Shown piece after piece: positions 12,000 through 24,000 of a stretch of 64,000 bases of DNA. This DNA comes from Pisaster brevispinus (lineage: Eukaryota > Echinodermata > Asteroidea > Forcipulatida > Asteriidae), in NCBI GenBank assembly GCA_023634235.1, contig JAMKCF010000003.1:9994742-10058741 (forward strand). Reading direction: 5' to 3'. Each line of letters opens with the position of its first letter. Within the stretch, counting starts at the first letter, position 1. The notes below the pieces were generated by a model. It saw only the letters and a list, made by a program, of their open reading frames with translations. It was not told where the DNA came from and ran no database searches. The position numbers were made by a program, and so were the translations under genes.

Positions 12000-12995
12000 A
12001 AGGGGTAACATGTTGGGGGAGTATCCCCAGTGACAGCAAAGAGGGGTCCATGTTTGGGATTGATACATGATGGGACAGGTGTTTGAGTTTGATACGGTAT
12101 GGCACTAGAAGGGGCATGACACTTTTAGGGGAGGCTTTAGAGAGACAGAAAACAGGGATGCAATTGGAATTGATACAGTAAGGCAATAGAAGGGGTATCA
12201 TGTTGGGGGAGGATCCAGAGTGACAGCAAAGTGGGATGCATGTTTGTGATTGAAAAAGTATGGCACTAGAAGGGGTAACATTTTATGGGAGGATCCAGAG
12301 TGACAGAAAAGTGGGTGCAATTGGAATTGAGGCAGTCAGGCACTAGAAGGGGTCAGATTTTATGGGAGGATCCAGAGTGACAGAAAAGTGGGATGCATTT
12401 GGAATTGGTAAATTGCAGTCAGGCACTAGAAGGGGTAACATTTTATGGGAGGATCCAGAGTGACAGAAAAATGGGGTTCAATTCGAAATGATACAGTACA
12501 AGGCTAAAGAAGGGTTAACATGTAGGGGGAGGATCCAGAGTGACAGTAACAAAGGAATGCATGTTTGGGAATAAAACAGTACAGCAATCCAAAAGGGGTA
12601 CTATTTTCAGGGAGGGTCCAAAGGGACAGCAAAGTGGGATGCAATTTGAATTGATAAGTAAGGCAATAAAATGGGATGGGTAAGGCAATAAAAGGGGTAA
12701 CATGTTGGGGTAGGATCAGAGTGACATAAAAGTGGGATGCCATTGGACATGTTGGAATTGATCCACAGTAAGGCAAAAGAAGGGGTATCATTTTATAGGA
12801 GGATCCAGAGTGACAGAAAAGTGGGGTGCATGTTTGGGATTAAAAAAGTACGGCAATCCGGGAGGGGTATCATGACGAGGGAGGGTCCAGATGGGACAGC
12901 AAAGTGGGAGGCAATTGGAATTGTCACATTAAGGCAATATAAGGAGTATCAAGTTGGGGAAGGATCCAGAGTGACATTAAAGTGGGGTGCATGAT
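12000..12995. repeat. Diverged tandem array, left block 1 (unit ~78-80 bp)
   Basis: Units built on AGAAGGGGTAACATTTTATG, GGAGGATCCAGAGTGACAG and AAAGTGGGATGCA, with many indels and two unit types: one ending AATTGGAATTGGTACAGTC, the other TGTTTGGGATTGAAACAGTA. The BamHI word GGATCC recurs in most units. Confidence 0.95.
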
Positions 12996-13019
12996 TGGGA
13001 TTAATTTTATAAATTTGGT

Positions 13020-13330
13020 GTAAACAGGCCCTTTTACAATGTTTAGTATTAACATAACAATTTTACCTCAATTTTCCAGAATTCTTTAAGATACAGATTT
13101 GAGGTTGCTTGATGCAGAGTGTTGATGACGTATAACTTTGAAATCATGGTTTGGATGGAAGCCAAGTGATCTCTTCAGCTGAGTTTGTGCATATCTCATT
13201 AGAAAGAATGTGATTAATTGTCAGATCATCTTGAATGTACTGCAATAAAAACCAAAACAAGATGTATGCATACAATTACTCCAGCCTAGATTCAACAATT
13301 TTTATAACAGTCTTTGGGCTGTGATGGATC
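13020..13330 (-). repeat. Exon-like repeated unit, copy B (inside left array)
   Basis: A second copy of the GTAAACAGGCC-flanked unit splits the left tandem array. It has no partner in the right arm, so the left arm gained (or the right arm lost) one unit. Confidence 0.6.
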
Positions 13331-13375
13331 TTCAAAACTACATTATGCGTGTCCTGCTTTCAGAAATTGTAATAG

Positions 13376-16300
13376 AAGGCAATAGAAGGCGTAACATGTT
13401 GGGGGAGGATCAGTGTGAATGCACGTTTGGAATTGAAATAGTATGGCCAATAGAAGGGGGAGGATCCAGAGTGACATCAAAGTGGGGTGCAATTGGAACT
13501 GGTACAGTCAGGCACTAGAAGGGGTAACATTTTATGGGAGGATCCAGAGTGACAGAAAAATGGGGTGCAATTGGAATTGGTACAGTCAGGCACTAGAAGG
13601 GGTAACATTTTATGGGAGGATCCAGAGTGACATCAAAATGGGGTGCAATTGGAATTGGTACAGTCAGACGCTAGAAGGGGTAACATTTTATGGGAGGATC
13701 CAGAGTGACATCAAAGTGGGGTGCAATTGGAATTGGTACAGTCAGGCACTAGAAAGGGTATCATTATTTTTATGGAAGGATCAAGAGAGACAGAAAAGTG
13801 GGATGCATTTGGAATTGATACAGTCAGGCACTAGAAGGGGTAACATTTTATGGGAGGATCCAGAGTGACAGAAAAATGGGGTGCAATAGGAATTGGTACA
13901 GTCAGGCGCTCAGGCTAGAAGGGGTAACATTTTATGGGAGGATCCAGAGTGACATCAAAGTGGGGTGCAATTGGAATTGGTACAGTCAGACACTAGAAGG
14001 GGTAACATTTGAAGGGAGGATCCAGAGTGACAGCAAAGTGGGGTGCAATTGGAATTGGTACAGTCAGACACTAGAAGGGGTAACATTTTATGGGAGGATC
14101 CAGAGTGACAGCAAAGTGGGGTGCAATTGGAATTGGTACAGTCAGACACTAGATGGGGTAACATTTTATGGGAGGATCCAGAGTGACAGCAAAGTGGGGT
14201 GCAATTGGAATTGGTACAGTCAGGCACTAGAAAGGGTAACATTTTATGGGAGGATCCAGAGTGACAGAAAAATGGGGTGCAATTGGAATTGGTACAGTCA
14301 GGCACTAGAAGGGGTAACATTTTATGGGAGGATCCAGAGCGACAGCAAAGTGGGATGCATTTGGAATAGATACAGTCAGGCACTAGAAGGGGTTACATTT
14401 TATGGGAGGATCCAGAGTGACAGCAAAGTGGGGTGCAATTGGAATTGGTACAGTCAGACACTAGAAGGGGTAACATTTTATTGGAGGATCCAGAGTGACA
14501 GCAAAGTGGGGTGCAATTGGAATTGGTACAGTCAGGCACTAGAAGGGGTAACATTTTATTGGAGGATCCAGAGTGACAGCAAAGTGGGGTGCAATTGGAA
14601 TTGGTACAGTCAGGCACTAGAAGGGGTAACCTTTTATGGGAGGATCCAGAGTGACAGCAAAGTGGGGTGCAATTGGAATTGGTACAGTCAGGCACTAGAA
14701 AGGGTAACATTTTATGGCAGGATCCAGAGTGATAGAAAAGTGGGGTGCAATTGGAATTGGTACAGTCAGGCACTAGAAGGGGTAACATTTTATGGGAGGA
14801 TCCAGAGTGACAGCAAAGTGGGGTGCATTTGGAATTGATACAGTCAGGCACTAGACAGGGTAACATTTTATGGGAGGATCCAGAGAGACAGAAAAGTGGG
14901 GTGCAATTGGAATTGGTACAGTCAGACACTAGAAGGAGTAACATTTTATGGGAGGATCCAGAGTGACAGCAAAGTGGGGTGCATTTGGAATTGATACAGT
15001 CAGGCACTAGAAAGGGTAATATTTTATGGGAGGATCCAGAGAGACAGCAAAGTGGGATGCATTTGGAATTGGTACAGTCAGGCGCTCAGGCTAGAAGGGG
15101 TAACATTTTATGGGAGGATCCAGAGTGACAGCAAAGTGGGGTGCAATTGGAATTGGTACAGTCAGACACTAGAAGGGGTAACATTTTATTGGAGGATCCA
15201 GAGTGACAGCAACGTGGGGTGCAATTGGAATTGGTACAGTCAGGCACTAGAAGGGGTAACATTTTATTGGAGGATCCAGAGTGACAGCAAAGTGGGGTGC
15301 AATTGGAATTGGTACAGTCAGGCACTAGAAGGGGTAACCTTTTATGGGAGGATCCAGAGTGACAGCAAAGTGGGGTGCAATTGGAATTGGTACAGTCAGG
15401 CACTAGAAAGGGTAACATTTTATGGCAGGATCCAGAGTGATAGAAAAGTGGGGTGCAATTGGAATTGGTACAGTCAGGCACTAGAAGGGGTAACATTTTA
15501 TGGGAGGATCCAGAGTGACAGCAAAGTGGGGTGCATTTGGAATTGATACAGTCAGGCACTAGACAGGGTAACATTTTATGGGAGGATCCAGAGAGACAGA
15601 AAAGTGGGGTGCAATTGGAATTGGTACAGTCAGACACTAGAAGGAGTAACATTTTATGGGAGGATCCAGAGTGACAGCAAAGTGGGGTGCATTTGGAATT
15701 GATACAGTCAGGCACTAGAAAGGGTAATATTTTATGGGAGGATCCAGAGAGACAGCAAAGTGGGATGCATTTGGAATTGGTACAGTCAGGCGCTCAGGCT
15801 AGAAGGGGTAACATTTTATGGGAGGATCCAGAGTGACAGTAAAGTGGGGGCATTGGAATTGGTACAGTCAGACACTAGAAAGGGTAACATTTAATGGGAG
15901 GATCCAGAGTGACAGCAAAGTGGGGTGCAATTGGAATTTGTACAGTCAGACACTAGAAGGGGTAACATTTTATGGGAGGATCCAGAGTGACAGCAAAGTG
16001 GGGTGCAATTGGAATTGGTACAGTCAGGCACTAGAAGGGGTAACATTTTATGGGAGGATGCAGAGTGACAGCAAAGTGGGGTGCAATTGGAATTGGTACA
16101 GTCAGACACTAGAAGGGGTAACATTTTATGGGAGGATCCAGAGTGACAGCAAAGTGGGGTGCAATTGGAATTGGTACAGTCAGACACTAGAAGGGGTAAC
16201 ATTTTATGGGAGGATCCAGAGTGACAGCAAAGTGGGGTGCAATTGGAATTGGTACAGTCAGGCACTAGAAGGGGTAAGATTTTATGGGAGGATCCAGAGT

Positions 16301-16575
16301 GACAGAAAAGTGGGATGCATGTTTGGGATTGAAACAGTATGGCACTTGAAGGGGTAACATTTTATGGGAGGATCCAGAGTGATAGAAAAGTGGGGTGCAA
16401 TTGGAATTGATCCACAGTAAGGCAAAAGAAGGGGTATCAATTTATAGGAGGATCCAGAGTGACAGAAAAGTGGGGTGCATGTTTGGGATTAAAACAGCAC
16501 GGCAATCTGGCAGGGGAAACATGTTGGGGGAGGATCCAGAGTGACATCAAAATGGGGTGCATGATTGGGATCGAT
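13376..16575. repeat. Homogeneous 78-bp tandem array, left block 2
   Basis: About 40 copies of a 78-bp unit with very few differences. Because 78 is divisible by three and the unit lacks stops in one frame of each strand, long frames appear on both strands (plus 13,876-14,838 and 15,052-15,546; minus 14,393-15,007 and 15,086-15,715). The 26-residue repeats read as EGVTFYGRIQSDSKVGCNWN plus YSQAL on the plus strand, and CTPLCCHSGSSHKMLPLLVP plus DCTNSN on the minus strand. No signal peptide, no domain and no conserved start supports translation. A 708-bp higher-order duplication is present (14,400-15,080 and 15,108-15,790). Confidence 0.97.
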
Positions 16576-16579
16576 CCTA

Positions 16580-16930
16580 TAAATTTGGTGTAAACAGGCC
16601 CTTTTACAATGTTTATTATTAACAAAACAACTTTACCTCAATATTCCAGAAGTCTTTAAGATACAGATTTGAGGTTGCTTGAGGCAGAGAGATGGTGACG
16701 TAGAACTTTGAATTCATGGTTTAGATGGAAGCCAAGTGATCTCTTCAGCTGAGTTTGTGCATCTCTCACTAGAAAGGATGTGATTAATTGTCAGATCATC
16801 TTGATTGTACTGCAATAAAAACCCAAACAAGATGTATGCATACGATTACTCCAGCCAAGGATCAACAATTTTTATAACAGTCTTTCGGCTGTGATGAATC
16901 TTCAAAACCACAACGGGCGTATCCTGCTTT
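16580..16930 (-). repeat. Exon-like repeated unit, copy C (left)
   Basis: Closes the main left array; pairs with 21,185-21,445 in the right arm. Splice-type ends are kept as in copy A. Confidence 0.6.
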
Positions 16931-16939
16931 CAGAAACTT

Positions 16940-17510
16940 TGTCTACAGTATGGCTCTAGAAGGGGTAACATGTTGGGGGAGGATCCAGTGTAACAACAAA
17001 GTTGGATGAATGTTTGGGATTCATACAGTATGGCACAAGAAGGGGTTGGGGGAAGACCCAGACTGACAACAAAGTTGGATGCAAAATGGGCAAAAAAATT
17101 TTTATAACAGTCTTTGGGCTGTGATGAATCTTCACAACCACATCAGGCATGTCCTGCTTTCTGCAACTTTATCTACAACTTCAACCTAAAAAACCATAAG
17201 TGTAAGAACAGGAGACCGGGTAGGGGTGCTGATCAGTAGGAAGACGGATACAATAAATACTGATAGGATCCACAGGGAAAAGACAACATGTCAAGATGGC
17301 AGATTTATGAGATACAGTTTGGATGAATGGGGGAGATATATATTGGTGTAAAGTGGATTGACAAAGTACATGACAATGTAAAAGGAGTAACATGTTGAGG
17401 GATGATCCTTAGATCAAAGTGAGGTGAATGGTTGGGATTGACACAGAATGGCACTAGAAGGGGTACGATGGTGGGGGAGGATCCAGAGTGGCAGCAAAGT
17501 GGGGACTGGT
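16940..17510. repeat. Residual array units, left block 3
   Basis: Scattered degenerate units (AAGGGGTAACATGTTGGGGG, GGAGGATCCAGTGTAACA, GTACGATGGTGGGGGAGGAT) between spacer sequence. One spacer piece, TTTATAACAGTCTTTGGGCT, also occurs at about 13,299 and, with one change, at about 16,871. Confidence 0.8.
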
Positions 17511-18108
17511 GTTTGGGATCAAGGATGGTAGAAATGGGGGTATATTTAGGGAGCAGATCCCGGGAGGTAGAAATAAGGGGTATGATCATGATGATGGGGT
17601 GGAGAGCAAGGTACATTGAGAGCAAAGAGGGATGTTCAGTTTTGATTTTTCAAAAAGTGTTGTAGATTAATATCGTACGGACTAAGTATTTTTTTAATAT
17701 AATAGTATTACTGTACCGTATACAGTCAAAACAAAACTAGCTTGCTGCCAAAAGTTTTCCTTTTTAGACACCTTTAACACATAGATGATACACGTCAAAT
17801 GACCTATCAACCCTTTATTAGATTACAATGTAAAAAACTGAAAATAAAAATCCGTACTTACCAGATCGAGCTTACATTTCAATTTGAAGATACACAACAC
17901 GTCGTTTGTCGTATGCAGACGACAGCTCAATGTTTGTTATTATTTTGCAACGCGTTCTGGGTACTCACTACGCATGTGCAGCAAATGATGCAAGTGAGGG
18001 GGCAACCTCGTTCCCAGTGTGGTGTACGATCTCGACGCGCCTTTTTGTTTTCTTTCCCAGCCGGAGAATGTGCCCCCACCCTAGGCCTAGTTATGGCAAA
18101 TTAAGGTT
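17510..18108. other. Innermost left arm
   Basis: 17,510-17,665 pairs with 20,946-21,100 and 17,740-18,005 with 19,080-19,330. 18,057-18,108 pairs with 18,423-18,474. The frame at 17,799-18,104 is not called: its mirror (19,091-19,285, minus) differs by frameshift. Confidence 0.7.
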
Positions 18109-18422
18109 GATTTAAATAGGGCGCTCTCGGAAGAAGTTTGTATTATATAAATGTATTATTTCTTTGCATGTAGGAGTTCCTCCTGCCATTGAAGAGTTAG
18201 CATTGATCTTAAGTGCAAATCAATCTTAATTGCTTAGCAAAGTATGATGTCGCAATACAAATAATTATGATAACACTGGCAATACATCTTGAGATGAATC
18301 TTAGTGCTTTATGAACATGAGCTCAGGTACGTTATGATAGTCATGATTTTCAAGGAAAACAAAACAGATATATTACTTATAAAAGAGACAATTTCTGTAA
18401 TAATAAAAACATGATCACTTTA
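18109..18422. other. Loop at the palindrome axis
   Basis: This roughly 310-bp unpaired centre sits between the innermost paired blocks, 18,057-18,108 and 18,423-18,474. Both blocks contain the motif CCCACCCTAGGCCTA or its complement. Most of the loop is a copy of an interspersed repeat (see 18,190-18,325). No coding signal was seen. Confidence 0.75.
18190..18325. repeat. Interspersed repeat copy 1 in the palindrome loop
   Basis: TTGCTTAGCAAAGTATGATG, TATGATAACACTGGCAATACA and GATGAATCTTAGTGCTTTATG, in the same order as at 55,918-56,045. Non-coding; class unknown. Confidence 0.7.
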
Positions 18423-18499
18423 TTCCTTAATTTCCCATAATTAGGCCTAGGGTGGGGGCACAGTCTCCCGGCTGACAGATTTCCCTATGACAGCGGCCG

Positions 18500-18618
18500 T
18501 GTCAAAATTGGCGGCTATAGCTACGGCTATTGCTGGATTGCCATGCCATCATTGTTGATATAATATAGGACGTTCTTAGCAACAGCCTTAGCCGTAGCTG
18601 TGGCCGCCAATTCAGATA
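18500..18618. repeat. Hairpin MITE-like element near the axis
   Basis: ATTGGCGGCTATAGCTACGG near 18,507 faces CCGTAGCTGTGGCCGCCAAT near 18,592, about 65 bp apart, giving a strong stem. It is present only on the right-arm side of the axis. Confidence 0.75.
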
Positions 18619-18619
18619 G

Positions 18620-19080
18620 GGCCTACGGACTCAAAGTTCAATGTCCGATCCATTCACAATTTTGTATTATTATTATATATATTTTTTTTCAAGAAAAACA
18701 AAAATTCTCGTTTTAAAACTCTTTTACAGCGTTTACTTTTTGTTAAGAAACATCTACATGTATAAATAGTAATATTGCGGGTACAACCAATTCTACCTCC
18801 ATTTGGTAAATTACCATAATATGTAAAATCTCTTTGGGGGGAGGAGTGTTAGCCCTGAAAAAGAGCCACGGCCATCTTAGACTGTTTCCAAGGATAAGGA
18901 CAGGCACCGGTCTATTAATCCGGTGCTTTTATTGGACAGACATGCAGTGTATGTAATGTTGTTCTGTCGTCCGTGTGAATGGATGGGAGGTCAAAGGTGC
19001 GTTTGGATCTCTCCAAACACTCAAAGCCGGTCTCTGGCGTGTGACGTCAGATGCTCAGGCTAGTTCAAGACAAGCGCCCC
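18620..19080. other. Axis-proximal right-only sequence
   Basis: With the MITE-like hairpin, this part of an approximately 600-bp stretch (18,478-19,078) has no left partner. No gene seen; short GC-rich parts near 18,900-19,080. Confidence 0.5.
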
Positions 19081-19364
19081 CTCACTTGCATCATTTGCTG
19101 CACATGCGTAGCGAGTACCCAGAACGCGTTGCAAAATAATAACAAACATTGAGCTGTCGTCTGCATACGGCGTACGACGTGTTGGGTTGTGTGTCTTCAA
19201 ATTGAAATGTAAGCTCGATCTGGTAAGTACGGATTTTTATTTTCAGTTTTTTACATTGTAATCTAATAAAGGGTTGATAGGTCATTTGACGTGTATCATC
19301 TATGTGTTAAAGATGTCTAAAAAGGAAAACTTTTGGCATCAAGTTAGTTTTGTTTTGACTGTCA

Positions 19365-20940
19365 GTTACGTATTTGTAAAGTTAAACCAAAGTAGTGTTT
19401 TGTTTACCATACATCCGCCATCCCTCCCGTCTCCACACACAGCGGAGAGAGACAGACAGAGCGTCTGACGTTGACAGATTCTGAGGGAGGTAGACATGTC
19501 ACTTTTTTTTTTTTTATGTAGTATGGTAGTACGTGTAGTCGTTGCTGCTTGTGGTGTTTACTGCAGTCCTGCATACAGTTGTCACGAGTTTCTTTGAAAT
19601 AGTTCTATGTCTCTGGCTGCTTGTTGTGCCACAAACAAACTCACAGTCCCTCGAATCGTAGACAGTCCAGATTATAGATCGAGCGAGGTGATACTGCTAA
19701 CAGAGTGACAGTGATGATTGTGTGTATATTGTGTAACTCTAGTCTTGACTGGTTTAGTCCCAACCCTGCAAGCTGTGCAAACTCAGTCAGTGTTTTGGAC
19801 CAGTTCAAAAATCAACCACCACAACAACTTAACAAGCCCATTGCTACGGAATAAAATGCCAAATGGCACACAAAACAAGACATTCTGACTATACACAGTC
19901 ATCATTCACATAATTTAAATAGTCGCTATCCATTATGCCATCAGCAATGGATTTATGGCAAGGCCTTTAAAAACTAGGCTAAACATTACAAAAAACACTG
20001 TCACCTTTTTGATATTGTACCTGGCAGTAAACAAATCTAGTAAACCATTTCAATTTTAATTCAACTCAACGTTTATTTTCACTGCAAATAAAGGCCCTAC
20101 AAGTAATTATTGGAGTTTCAAATGAACACTATTTAAAGGAAATAAAAGTATATTAACTGTATGATACAAACAAACAAAGCAAAAGCAACCTGACGAACTA
20201 GGTTGAAACAAGAAAGCAAATCATGGCTTTAAACTCAAATTTGACAGTGGATTTTACCTGGCACGTCTAAAGCTACATGTATTGTAGTATTTCAAAAGTT
20301 CCCATTGATAAGAATTTGAAAGGTGCATGGCCAGATTTTCGAAGAATTTTTTTTTTACAGATTTTTGCTTTGAACAAACTTTTACAGATGTTGCTTTTTC
20401 AAAACAAAAAACTTTTGCATATATGCCATGGAAAATGCACAATAGGCAAAATTGTTTGTGCATGGCTGATGGACATGAGACAATGTCAGCATCCCAACAA
20501 CAAATTTTTAGGTTTAATTTGCTACCACTTCTCATTTGCAGTTTTTTTTTGTGCAGTACCTTAAACAACTGCTCATCACTTTCTCAAATGTATAAAAAGA
20601 GCTATTTAGGGTCAGATTAGCAGGAAATTAGACCAAGCCTCTTAAAGATCTGATTGATAAATCATTGTAAGGAAACTTAAATTTGTTCTCACTGTATGAA
20701 GATTTTCATTGAATTAGAGGGTTGTATAAAATTTGGCCACCTGTACATTCAATGGTTAATAATTTCTGCAACAGCCTGCATTGAGATTTTGCTCAAATCT
20801 TTCCTTTCTGTAAACCTTTTTTCACAGAATATTCTTGGTCCTTGTGTAGAAAGTTCCTACAAAGTGATTCAACAAATGAAGATCATCAGCTTAAACTTCA
20901 CTCCTTCTTTTGAAGTTCTGGTGAGATAAACAAAAGATCT
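19365..20940. other. Right-arm-only segment (about 1.57 kb)
   Basis: The left arm has only about 70 bp between the paired points 17,665 and 17,735, whereas the right arm has about 1.6 kb between 19,365 and 20,940. The extra DNA is AT-rich with a GACAGACAGAGCGTCTG patch near 19,450. Frames at 20,254-20,620 overlap on opposite strands and show no family, so none is called. No terminal repeats were recognised. Confidence 0.75.
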
Positions 20941-21079
20941 AATTATTAATCTACAACATGTAACACTTTTTGAAAAATCAAAACTGAACATCCCTCTTTG
21001 CTTTCAATGTACCTTGCTCTCCACCCCATCATACCCCTTATTTCTACCTCCCGGGATCTGCTCCCTAAATATACCCCCA

Positions 21080-24000
21080 TTTCTACCATCCTTGATCCCA
21101 AACACCCATCCCCACTTTGCTGCCACTCTAGATCCTCCCCCACCATCGTACCCCTTCTAGTGCCATTCTGTGTCAATTGTATGCATACATCTTGTTTGGG
21201 TTTTTATTGCAGTACATTCAAGATGATCTGACAATCAATCACATCCTTTCTAATGAGAGATGCACAAACTCAGCTGAAGAGATCACTTGGCTTCCATCTA
21301 AACCATGAATTCAAAGTTCTACGTCACCATCTCTCTGCCTCAAGCAACCTCAAATCTGTATCTTAAAGACTTCTGAAATATTGAGGTAAAGTTGTTTTGT
21401 TAATAATAAACATTGTAAAAGGGCCTGTTTACACCAAATTTATAGGATCAATCCTAATCATGCAACCCACTTTGATGTCACTCTGGATCCTCCCCCAACA
21501 TGTTACCCCTTCTATTGCCTTGCTGTAACAATGCCAATTGCATCCCACTTTGCTGTTTCTCTGGACCCTCCCCCAACATGTTTCCCCTGCCAGATTGCCA
21601 GGCTGTTTTAATCCCAAACATGTACCCCACTTTTCTGTCACTCTGGATCCTCCCCTACATGTTACCCCTTCTTTAGACTTGAACTGTATCAATTCCAAAT
21701 GCACCCAACTTTAATGTCACTCTGGATCCTCCCCCAACTTGATACTACTTACATGTATATGCCTTACTGTAACAATTCCAATTGCCTCCCACTTTGCTGT
21801 CCCTCTGGACCCTCCCCCAACATGTTACCCCTGCCAAATTGCCGTACTGTTTTAATCCCAAATATGCACCCCACTTTTCTGTCACTCTGGATCCTCCTAT
21901 AAACTGATACCCCTTCTTTTGCCTTACTGTGGATCAATTCCAATGGCACCCCACTTTTCTATCACTCTGGATCCTCCCATAAAAGATACCCTTTCTAGTG
22001 ACTGACTGTATCAATTCCGATTGCACCCCACTTTTCTATCACATTGGATCCTCCCATAAAATGTTACCCCTTCTAGTGCCTGATGACTGTACCAATTCCA
22101 ATTACACCCCACTTTTCTTTCACTCTGGATCCTCCCATAAAATGTTACCCCTTCTAGTGCCTGACTGTACCAATTCCAATTGCACCCCACTTTGCTGTCA
22201 CTCTGGATCCTCCCATAAAATGTTACCCCTTCTAGTGCCATACTTTTTTTTATCCCAAACATGCACCCCACTTTTCTGTCACTCTGGATCCTCCCATAAA
22301 ATGTTACCCCTTCTAGTGTCTGACTGTATCAATTCCAATTGCATCCCACTTTGCTGTCCCTCTGGACCCTCCCACAACATGTTACCCCTGTCAGATTGCC
22401 TTACTGTATAAATTCCAAGTGCACCCCATTTTGCTGTCCCTCTGGACCCTCCCCCAACATGTTACCCCTTTCGGATTGCCATACTTTTTTGTATCCCAAA
22501 CATGCACCCCACTTTTCTGTCACTCTGGATCCTCCCATAAAATGTTACCCCTTCTAGTGCCTGACTGTATCAATTCCAATTGCATCCCACTTTGCTGTCC
22601 CTCTGGACCCTCCCACAACATGTTACCCCTGTCAGATTGCCTTACTGTATAAATTCCAAGTGCACCCCATTTTGCTGTCCCTCTGGACCCTCCCCCAACA
22701 TGTTACCCCTTTCGGATTGCCATACTTTTTTGTATCCCAAACATGCACCCCACTTTTCTGTCACTCTGGATCCTCCCATAAAATGTTACCCCTTCTAGTG
22801 CCTGACTGTATCAATTCCAATTGCATCCCACTTTGCTGTCCCTCTGGACCCTCCCACAACATGTTACCCCTGTCAGATTGCCTTACTGTATAAATTCCAA
22901 GTACACCCCATTTTGCTGTCCCTCTGGACCCTCCCCCAACATGTTACCCCTTTCGGATTGCCATACTTTTTTGTATCCCAAACATGCACCCCACTTTTCT
23001 GTCACTCTGGATCCTCCCATAAAATGTTTCCCCTTATAGTGTCTGACTGTAACAATTCCAATTGCACCCCACTTTGCTGTCACTCTGGATCCTCCCATAA
23101 AATGTTACCCCTTCTAGTGCCATACTGTTTCAATCCCAAACAAGCATCCCACTTTTCTGTCACTCTGGATCCTCCCATAAAATGTTACCCCTTCTAGTGC
23201 CATACTGTATCAATCCAAAACATGCATCCCATTTTTCTGTCACTCTGGATCCTCCCATAAAATGTTTCCCCTTATAGTGTCTGACTGTATAAATTCCAAT
23301 TGCATCCCACTTTTCTATCACTCTGGATCCTCCCATAAAATGTTACCCCTTCTAGTGCCTGACTGTATCAATTCCAATTGCACCCCACTTTTCTATCACT
23401 CTGGATCCTCCCATAAACTGTTACCCCTTATAGTGTCTGACTGTATCAATTCCAATTGCACCCCACTTTTCTATCACTCTGGATCCCATAAAATGTTACC
23501 CCTTCTAGTGCCATACTGTTTCAATCCCAAACAAGCATCCCACTTTTCTGTCACTCTGGATCCTCCCATAAAATGTTACCCCTTCTAGTGCCATACTGTA
23601 TCAATCCAAAACATGCATCCCATTTTTCTGTCACTCTGGATCCTCCCATAAAATGTTTCCCCTTATAGTGTCTGACTGTATAAATTCCAATTGCATCCCA
23701 CTTTTCTATCACTCTGGATCCTCCCATAAAATGTTACCCCTTCTAGTGCCTGACTGTATCAATTCCAATTGCACCCCACTTTTCTATCACTCTGGATCCT
23801 CCCATAAACTGTTACCCCTTATAGTGTCTGACTGTATCAATTCCAATTGCACCCCACTTTTCTATCACTCTGGATCCTCCCATAAAATGTTACCCCTTCT
23901 AGTGCCATACTGTTTCAATCCCAAACAAGCATCCCACTTTTCTGTCACTCTGGATCCTCCCATAAAATGTTACCCCTTCTAGTGCCATACTGTATCAATC

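Noticed and set aside
13876..15715. Long open frames (up to 320 residues) on both strands as candidate repeat proteins
   Set aside because: They follow from a stop-free 78-bp satellite unit whose length is a multiple of three. Both strands are open, no signal or domain is present, and frames begin and end at random unit positions.
13376..16575. CRISPR-like array
   Set aside because: Whole units repeat without unique spacers of constant length, and the window is eukaryotic.
17799..19285. Mirrored frames beginning MTYQPFIRLQCKKLKIK as a conserved gene in both arms
   Set aside because: Identity is explained by the palindrome. The frames diverge by frameshift after about 34 residues, and no domain is recognised.
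20254..20620. Overlapping frames of about 100 residues in the right-only segment
   Set aside because: Open on both strands in AT-rich DNA, no domain, no splice or promoter support.
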